A stretch of DNA of 64,000 bases. Origin: Massospora cicadina. Lineage: Eukaryota; Entomophthoromycota; Entomophthoromycetes; Entomophthorales; Entomophthoraceae. The stretch spans positions 186,001-250,000 of the forward strand of contig JAKSZP010005269.1 in the NCBI GenBank assembly GCA_022478985.1, written 5' to 3'. Under the pieces are notes generated by a model. That model ran no database searches. It was not told where the DNA came from and saw only the letters and a list, made by a program, of their open reading frames with translations. A program made the position numbers and the translations under genes. Shown here piece by piece: positions 58,070-64,000 of this stretch (the stretch's first letter is position 1; every line of letters begins with the position of its first letter).

Positions 58070-58344
58070 TTTTACTTGAGAAAATTGTATTTACCATGAG
58101 CAACTCCACTTTGGAAACATCTTCATTTTGATATTTACAGCTCTGGTGTTTGTACCCCTTATCCTTTTTAGCTTAGGTGCAAAGTCATCTTGTAGGGTAT
58201 TTTCATACTTCCTAAATGTAAATGTGGCACCCTGCAAGTATCCATCGCACCAGCCTCAGCTTAGGCTGGTTTTCAGCTTTATTATAAGATAGTAGGATGA
58301 TTTTCTTGGTAGGTGTGGGCAGAATAGTTTAAACTGTAAACCTA

Positions 58345-58485
58345 AAATTAAAAGGCTTTGCTCCAGTGGCAGAGTATAGATCCAGTGACCGTTGCCTCCA
58401 AGTTAAATCCTGGTGGAAGGGATTTAGTAAAGGATTATTTAATACAATCCTGGTGGAAGGGCTTGAATAAAGGATTATCCAATAC
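58345..58485 (+). repeat. tRNA-like SINE candidate with doubled 40-bp unit
   Basis: An A-box-like agtggcagagtatag near 58366 and a B-box-like agttaaatcc at 58401 are spaced as in a tRNA. Then 58406-58445 and 58446-58485 repeat a 40-bp unit starting aatcctggtggaaggg. The candidate at 43123 shares a tggtggaagg motif. Confidence 0.4.
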
Positions 58486-58499
58486 TGTGCTGGCATTGC

Positions 58500-59962
58500 A
58501 CACCAATGCCTCAAACAGAGGTTAAAATTGGCCGGACGGTCCATGGCATCCCTGACCTAATAGAATGCCACACGTGGTGGGGTACCAGGTATTACCCTAC
58601 TTTCTATGCTTTTGGGTTCCCCATCTGCCCATTAGCCATGTGGTATCTCCAGGCCAGCCCACCTGGAATAAATAATTTAAATGGCGTGCAAACCTGAACT
58701 TTGTTAGGATGGGGAGCATGCTTTTATACCTGCACCTTAAAACTTTTGATTCCTATAACTAGGTATCTAAAAAAGGTTAATGTAAATGAGTGAAGAAGGA
58801 AGTGCTAAAATAAAAATTGGACTTTGAAGTGAATGTTAAGCAAGGTGCATAAATGCAAACCCTATGAAGTTTAAGCCAACCCTTTAACTTTGGCCGTTTT
58901 TAACGCCTTTGGTTAACCTATTCGCTGGGATAAGTTCTCTTTGAGGGCTAGTTGAAGGGTCCGTTAAAAGTAAATAGATTTTTAGAGTTGTCATAATATT
59001 AATAATTAATTTGGAAACGCTGGGTGGTAAAGTTTATAAAGGGGTTTTATAATTTGCACTCGTAACGTATACGATGGTCCTGTTATTAAAAACGGTTCGG
59101 GGTTAAAAATTGAGGGTCCAGGTTTCTAAAGGTGGCACCGAGTGATTTTAACTAAATCTGGAAATGGAGTGGATGTGAAACGGATGGCAATTTTGGAATT
59201 GGAATTGGGGTTAGCATAAGTTCGGTGAAATTGGTATTGACGATAGGTAGCTATCAGATTAATGGTGGATATTTAAATGTTGGAATCTGGTTTAATTTAA
59301 GTGAGATCACATTAGTAAAATAAAATTGGGATTATTGAACTACTTACAACTTAGAAATTTAGTTTAAGAAAATCTTTTATCAGAGTATATGATGTTCGGT
59401 CATTTAAACGGCTTAGGATACATTTCAGACCTCAAATTTTCCGTACAAAATTTATTTATAATTAAAGGGTTCTAAGCCATTTAAGCCATGGCTGCCCTAG
59501 TGTATGGAAATTGGAACAAAATATTATGGGTGGGTTATTGTTGGGTGCATCCGAGACGGTTAGATGACTGCCAGATCTGACTTAAGCGTTAAGAAGGTAC
59601 TTGTCAAAGCTTCTACCTTTTTCTGGTTTACCACCTGGGTAGGTATGGACTTATAGCCAGCTGCTTATTTAATTTGATACTCTAATTTTATTTTACTTTG
59701 TTATTCAAACCACTTTATATGGCGGTATCGTTAGCTTTTCTCTTTTGGATACCTTTAACCAAGTTTTACGCCCTACCTACTGTTTTAACTATAGAGTTGC
59801 TTTCTACAGCTCGTTGGCCTAGTGGACTAACTCGTTATTAGTTCTTCATCCACCTTACCGGCTAACCCTCTGACCACCGGCTTTGCTCACCCCCTTCGTC
59901 CCCTTCACTCGTCATTAATACGTTTTAAGCTGCAACTATCGCTCACCCATTTCCTTCTTACG
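58500..59962. other. Upstream region of the coiled-coil gene
   Basis: No coding sequence is recognised. The last ~110 bases before the ATG are pyrimidine-rich (for example ctcacccccttcgtcccc), typical of a fungal core promoter or 5' leader. A hairpin (accagcct/aggctggt) sits just left of this region, near 58252. Confidence 0.4.
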
Positions 59963-61817
59963 ATGGCCACAATGGCGCAACCTATTAAATCCCCACCGAG
60001 CCCCTTCTCACCCTCCCAACTGGAGCAGGATATTGAGATCCGTGAAAGCCATGTTGAGGGTTTGGATGAGAATGAGGTTCTCAACCACCGGTTGAAGTCG
60101 GCTACCACCGTCAACGCTGACTTGGCCGCCCAGCTCGAGTTTTTGAAAAAGGTATGTATCATTGGGCTAGCCTTTGGCCGTTCTACTTCTTTCCCTGTGC
60201 CCTGCTTTCAAATATTTTTGCGGAGCTTTACGCCGCGGCAAATTATATAGTGGTTATTTTTGGTTTCCGCCCTTTCCTGAGGTTTGGCCGCTGAGGCCTG
60301 CCGCCCGATATTTGTTTCTTAGCTTCGGAGGGCCGGCCTTGTAGCTTACCTTTAAATTTAACTTAATTGGCGGCCGCGATGAACCAATTTAACCGGGGTG
60401 GCTTAGAAATACCAGGGCCTCCAAGCGGAATTCCAAAGCGCGCTCCAATCCCAAACCAAGCTGGAGAAGCAGTACTACGGCATCGAGGCGGAGCTGGAGA
60501 AGGCTAAAATTGCGGGCGGACGAAACTTCTCGGCGCGCGCGGGACTTCGAATTTAAACTCAATAAGGAGGTAATCGGAAGGGTTTGGCGCAGCTGGCCCA
60601 CTTTGGCTTCTCTAATGGTTTAGTCCAAAGTTTTTGAATCCGAGAAGGCTCGCTTTTTAGAGCGGGAGGAGAGCTTTAGGTCCCAAATCAAAGCCCTACA
60701 GAGCCAGCTGCAGCAGAAGGGCCGAGTGAGCCCGACAACCGGCCGGGTCGCACGCGCTCGGTCCGTCTCGGTCAACTTCTCGCCTCCAGCCTACCTTGCC
60801 CCTCCGGATATCTTATCCGATGATGGGTTGGAAGCCACCGAGGAGGCGACGCTGATCCACGAGGCCAAGCTGGCTAACCGCACGGTGCGCCAGCAACTCA
60901 AAGAGATCGGGACGCTCAAAGCCACCATCTCTCAGCTCAACGCGCAGCTCGCTAGCCAAACCGCCCAGGAAGCCGTAACATCCAACCGCATCAAACTGCT
61001 GCAGGCCGAGGTGGAGCGGCTCACCCTAGCCAACTCCACCCACATGGAGGAGATTGAATCTTATCAGCTGCTCTTGGAGGATCGCACTTTACGCGGCCAG
61101 TTTAGCTTGAACCGTCAAGCCTCCAAGTCTAGCTTGATGCCCGAGCCCTCTTTCTATGAAGGGTTCAACCTTGGGTCCGAGCTGAGCCAGGCTCAGACCC
61201 CCACCCATGCCGGCGATGGCGTTTCGACGATGGCCAAAGACGAGCTGCGCCAGCTCAAGGACGAAAACAAGGCGCTGGCCCTTTATATTAACAAGATCCT
61301 CGCAAAGATCATGTCGAACCCGGTGCTTGCCGAGGCCATCACCCATAACGGGGATGCCTCTACCGACCAAGCGAAGGCTGAAGCCCCCATCGAGCCGGTT
61401 GAGACTCGTGCCGAAGAGGCCAACCACATGGCTTCCCGTTCGGCGGGACCCCTTGCAACCACCTTTGGCCTAGCCGGCGTTTCGTCGGGGCCGGAGGTCA
61501 ACCACCGGGTGTCCTTCGATCTGCCCGCACCTAGGCCCGAGGTCGCGCCCTCGCGTAACTCGACGGACTCCACGGATCAAACCCCCAGTCGGGGCGGTAA
61601 CGGCGGCCAGTCGTCCTTCCGCTCCCGCCGCACCAAGTCCATGTCCGTCCCCAGCCTCCCCGACACGAAAGAACCTTCGTCTGGTGGGTTTTCCTTCCGC
61701 ACGGCTTTGAAAAGGATGGCTGGGCCCTGGAAATCGGCCCCCAAACCCGGTTCCGAGGGTGAAAGCGGTGCCACTAATTCCATCTCGGAAGCGTCCAAGG
61801 TTTCGCCCAGCCAGTGA
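59963..61817 (+). CDS. Fungal coiled-coil protein, three exons, one-base frame anomaly
   Basis: This is the only host-type gene here. Exons: 59963-60151, 60416-60569 (or from 60407) and 60624-61817. The introns start GTATGT and GTAATC and end CAG/TAG. The product would be about 510 residues. Exons 1, 2 and the first ~130 residues of exon 3 are heptad-like, rich in Leu, Gln, Glu and Lys (LEKQYYGIEAELEKAK, VEFLTLAN-like blocks), so a long coiled coil. A second helical block reads DELRQLKDENKALALYINKI. The C-terminal third is Ser/Pro/Arg-rich, with RRTKSMSVPSLP and FSFRTALKRMAGPW. There are no membrane segments. Exon 2 needs one A fewer in the run at 60506-60509 to stay in frame. Its GC content is far above the flanks. 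Similar coiled-coil proteins of unknown role occur in fungi. A cytoskeletal or scaffold role is only a guess. Confidence 0.75.
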
Positions 61818-62474
61818 GTTGGGTTGTAATCTGGGTACCCTTTTTGATTGGTTAAGCCAATACCAAACCATCTGGTGGCTGAGGACTTTTACTAAATCCA
61901 ATACCCTATAAATATAATTTTATTTCCTCATCGATTAAACCAATGCTGGTAACTTAAAATGGGTGCCGGTTAGTTCATGCTCCGAGGGTTAAACTGTCCG
62001 TTTCATTTTAACCCGATCCGCTCTAACCTTATCGGAACTTGTTTATTTAAAGGCGAGGTTCATTGTGCGCTTAAGGGTAGGTTGGGATTTTTGGTGGACA
62101 TTCTAGCCCAGCTCAACTTTTATCATACAAATTCAAGCTCGTATGGTTACCTTCACCGGTTAGTTAAACCTTCTGCCTACCCAAACTATCCTTTAGATGC
62201 CAGCCGATGGCTTTCCTTTACACCCTGGGTATTCTATTGATACCCCAGATTAGGTTGAGAAATCTATCCCACGTAAGCTTTCATTTATGACAGTACCATG
62301 GTAAACTCAACTGGTATGGATTCTTATTAATGGTATGAGATGGGATGTAACCATCCCTTGCTTACCATAAGAGACCAAGCTCCAAGGTAGGTATCTTACT
62401 GAAGCCTAGGATCTTACTGACTTGTAGCCTCATGTATTAACCCTTACTCTGATGAACCCATAAAAAATATTTAC
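61818..62474. other. 3' flank of the coiled-coil gene
   Basis: An AT-rich aaatataattttatttcc near 61915 could serve as 3'-end signal. The 87-codon ORF at 61977 has no recognisable features and is probably accidental. Confidence 0.35.
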
Positions 62475-62488
62475 CTTGGTTTGCCCAT

Positions 62489-62527
62489 TTTTTAACACTA
62501 GATGGTCCCAACCCGAGGGGGACTCAA
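62489..62527 (-). mobile_element. Micro-retroposon 4 (39 nt) with 14-bp target duplication
   Basis: On the minus strand the body begins ttgagtccccctcggg and ends ctagtgttaaaaa. The flanks are cttggtttgcccat (62475-62488) and cttggtttgtccat (62528-62541), 13 of 14. It is the longest member of the family that includes 13653 and 56041. Confidence 0.75.
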
Positions 62528-62858
62528 CTTGGTTTGTCCATCTTCAAAGGACCAAGTGCCCCTAGCCAACCGTACCCTTTTTTCAAGTTTGGAACCTCTG
62601 TTAAGCTCACCAAGCCATGCTGGGCAGTTTTAGGTTTGATTTTAAACCCATCCTTATTCTTTAACTGTTTGGACCAAGTTTGAGACTACCAGGGCTATTC
62701 AATCAAGTTAATCACCCACCCTTGATAAATACTTCCCCAGTTAAAAACATGGGCACTCTATAAGAGGCTTTAACCGGATGCTCCAAAGTTATGAGAGGGT
62801 TTGACAGCCATATAAATCTAGCCTTCAAAAATCTAAAAGGTCATGGTTTTGGAGTTGG

Positions 62859-63700
62859 TGTGGGAATTTATATGACCATATTATCCAGCTTGCAAATTAT
62901 CTAAGCTTCAATTAATTTAAGACAATTGGTTCATTTATTTAATTTAGCTTATTGATTAAGCTTTGAGATGTTGATCAATTATCCATCTCATTTGCAATAA
63001 TCACCGATTAAATGGTTAATTGTAATGCTCATAGGATCATATCCGATGATAATTATAGTTACAATTTTGTTGGGGATTGTTGCTGATAATTTGGAGATGA
63101 GTAAATTAACTCAAAATGGGTAATTACTCATGGGAAATCATCGGGTTTGGTAGCTGATATTTGGGCTGATACAAATAGCAATTTAATCACACTATTCCTC
63201 ATGAATATCAGCTGGAGTATTTCCTACAATTGAACCAATATCCCTTTTCTGTCAGCTAGGTGTGCTAAGATATCCCTTTTCAGCTAGGTGTGCTGAGAAC
63301 CTCATGTATATTCCTTTTCTGTCAGCTAGGTGTGCCAAGATATCCCTTTTTGGCTAGGTATGCTGAGAACCTCATAGTTACCACGAGTACCCCATATCAT
63401 ATATTCTTCATCATTTTTACCCTATAAATATTCCCTCTCTCTAATAATAAAAAAACCTTAGTACTGTGAATACTTTATTATTTATAATTATGGATTGTTT
63501 ACTTCAAAGTGAAGTTGTGAAGAAGCCTTCCATCTAAATGTCAATGCCAGAGTGAGGCTGAAGTCACTTAAATCCTTTTATATTGCCAGAGTAGGGCCAA
63601 AGCTACCCATATATCAAACTTGACTAGGCTAATTATCTTCATACAATTAGCAAATTTGTGTTTATTCCCAGAGTCAATAGTTAAATGAACCTGTGCACCA
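62859..63700 (+). repeat. LTR candidate, unpaired
   Basis: It starts tgtgggaatttatatgacca, like the openings of the E1 and E2 LTRs, after a purine-rich ttttggagttgg. It contains a tandem repeat, a TATA-like ccctataaatattccctc near 63420 and AATAAT/AATAAA-like signals. The right end and a partner were not found. Confidence 0.4.
63240..63385. repeat. Tandem repeat, two ~72-bp units
   Basis: Units run ccttttctgtcagctaggtg to gagaacctcat, each with an internal half-repeat gctaggtgtgct. They lie upstream of the TATA-like element of the candidate LTR. Confidence 0.8.
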
Positions 63701-64000
63701 GTAGAAACCCCACAGTTTTTACAGTTGGTAAACTTTATCAAGGTTATATATTTATAGCCAAGTATTCATAGTTAGATGGTCTCACAATATCATCTTATAG
63801 TGGGGTTAAGCGGGCAGGTATGAAACAAAAGATTTTGATAGCAGATAGCATGCATGAACCTCCAACCATTATCACTCTGCCATAGAGTACCAAACAAACA
63901 CTTGAAAGCATTTATCAAACTGCATAGATATACTTTTCTAGGATCTTTGCACTTAACCAAACCAGAGGGCTATACCCTGCCAAAAATTAGCTTAGTAATA
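63701..64000. other. Window end, unrecognised
   Basis: AT-rich sequence without ORFs or repeats that I could identify. Confidence 0.3.

Noticed and set aside
58249..58270. Hairpin accagcct/aggctggt as a terminator
   Set aside because: A single 8-bp stem in a fungal flank with no transcript nearby on either side that it would end.
61089..61901. Long ORFs antisense to the coiled-coil gene (112 and 143 codons)
   Set aside because: They are shadows caused by high GC in the sense exon and have no features of their own.
61977..62240. 87-codon ORF downstream of the coiled-coil gene
   Set aside because: No domain, helical pattern or homologue recognised. Composition is like the AT-rich flank.
63240..63385. 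CRISPR-like repeat
   Set aside because: Only two ~72-bp units with internal half-repeats and no spacers, in a eukaryotic context.

Overview
This window looks like a repeat-dominated piece of a fungal chromosome. The evidence is one multi-exon, GC-rich coiled-coil gene near the right end (59963-61817, introns with GT...AG borders), surrounded by about 58 kb of AT-rich, mostly dead retrotransposons: Ty3/gypsy elements, one of them a chromovirus with a C-terminal chromodomain, plus non-LTR (LINE) elements. I cannot name the species. A filamentous fungus with a large, transposon-swollen genome fits best. I see no bacterial or phage genes, CRISPR array or rRNA.

Layout, left to right. At 1-1764 (minus) lies a fairly fresh, frameshifted ORF that I read as a LINE ORF1-type protein. 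From about 2.7 to 26.7 kb there is one very old minus-strand Ty3/gypsy element (G0), cut into four pieces by three later insertions: a LINE (3632-8841, with a 14-bp target duplication), gypsy element E0 (9210-16985, minus) and gypsy element E2 (17494-24852, plus). At 28.9-40.4 kb there is a run of three related 0.8-kb LTRs (L1, L2, L3) in the same orientation, separated by short internal pieces. A complete 6.1-kb gypsy element, E1 (32681-38757, exact 5-bp duplication GATAT), sits inside that run. From 40.4 to 45.1 kb the sequence is eroded and largely unrecognised, apart from a tRNA-like SINE candidate.

At 45120-58069 (minus) there is a chromovirus, E4, with 1.49-kb LTRs. A related solo LTR (plus, TSD CCCTC) is inserted in its integrase, and inside that solo LTR sits E3 (47904-51501, TSD GTAGA). 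E3 is the youngest element here. It keeps an intact 545-codon gag but has lost almost all of pol, so it would depend on enzymes supplied in trans. The host gene and its flanks follow, then a repeat-bearing LTR candidate near 63 kb.

The most unusual signal is a set of four ultra-short insertions (17-39 nt). Each ends in an A-run and is flanked by a 14-16 bp target-site duplication. Three share one 3' terminus at progressively shorter lengths, and the fourth has a different body. They look like products of LINE-type reverse transcription that stopped after a few tens of bases. Apart from E3 gag and the host gene, the protein-coding sequence here is interrupted by stops or frameshifts. The ages run from G0 (oldest), through E0, E2, E1 and E4, to the solo LTR and then E3.
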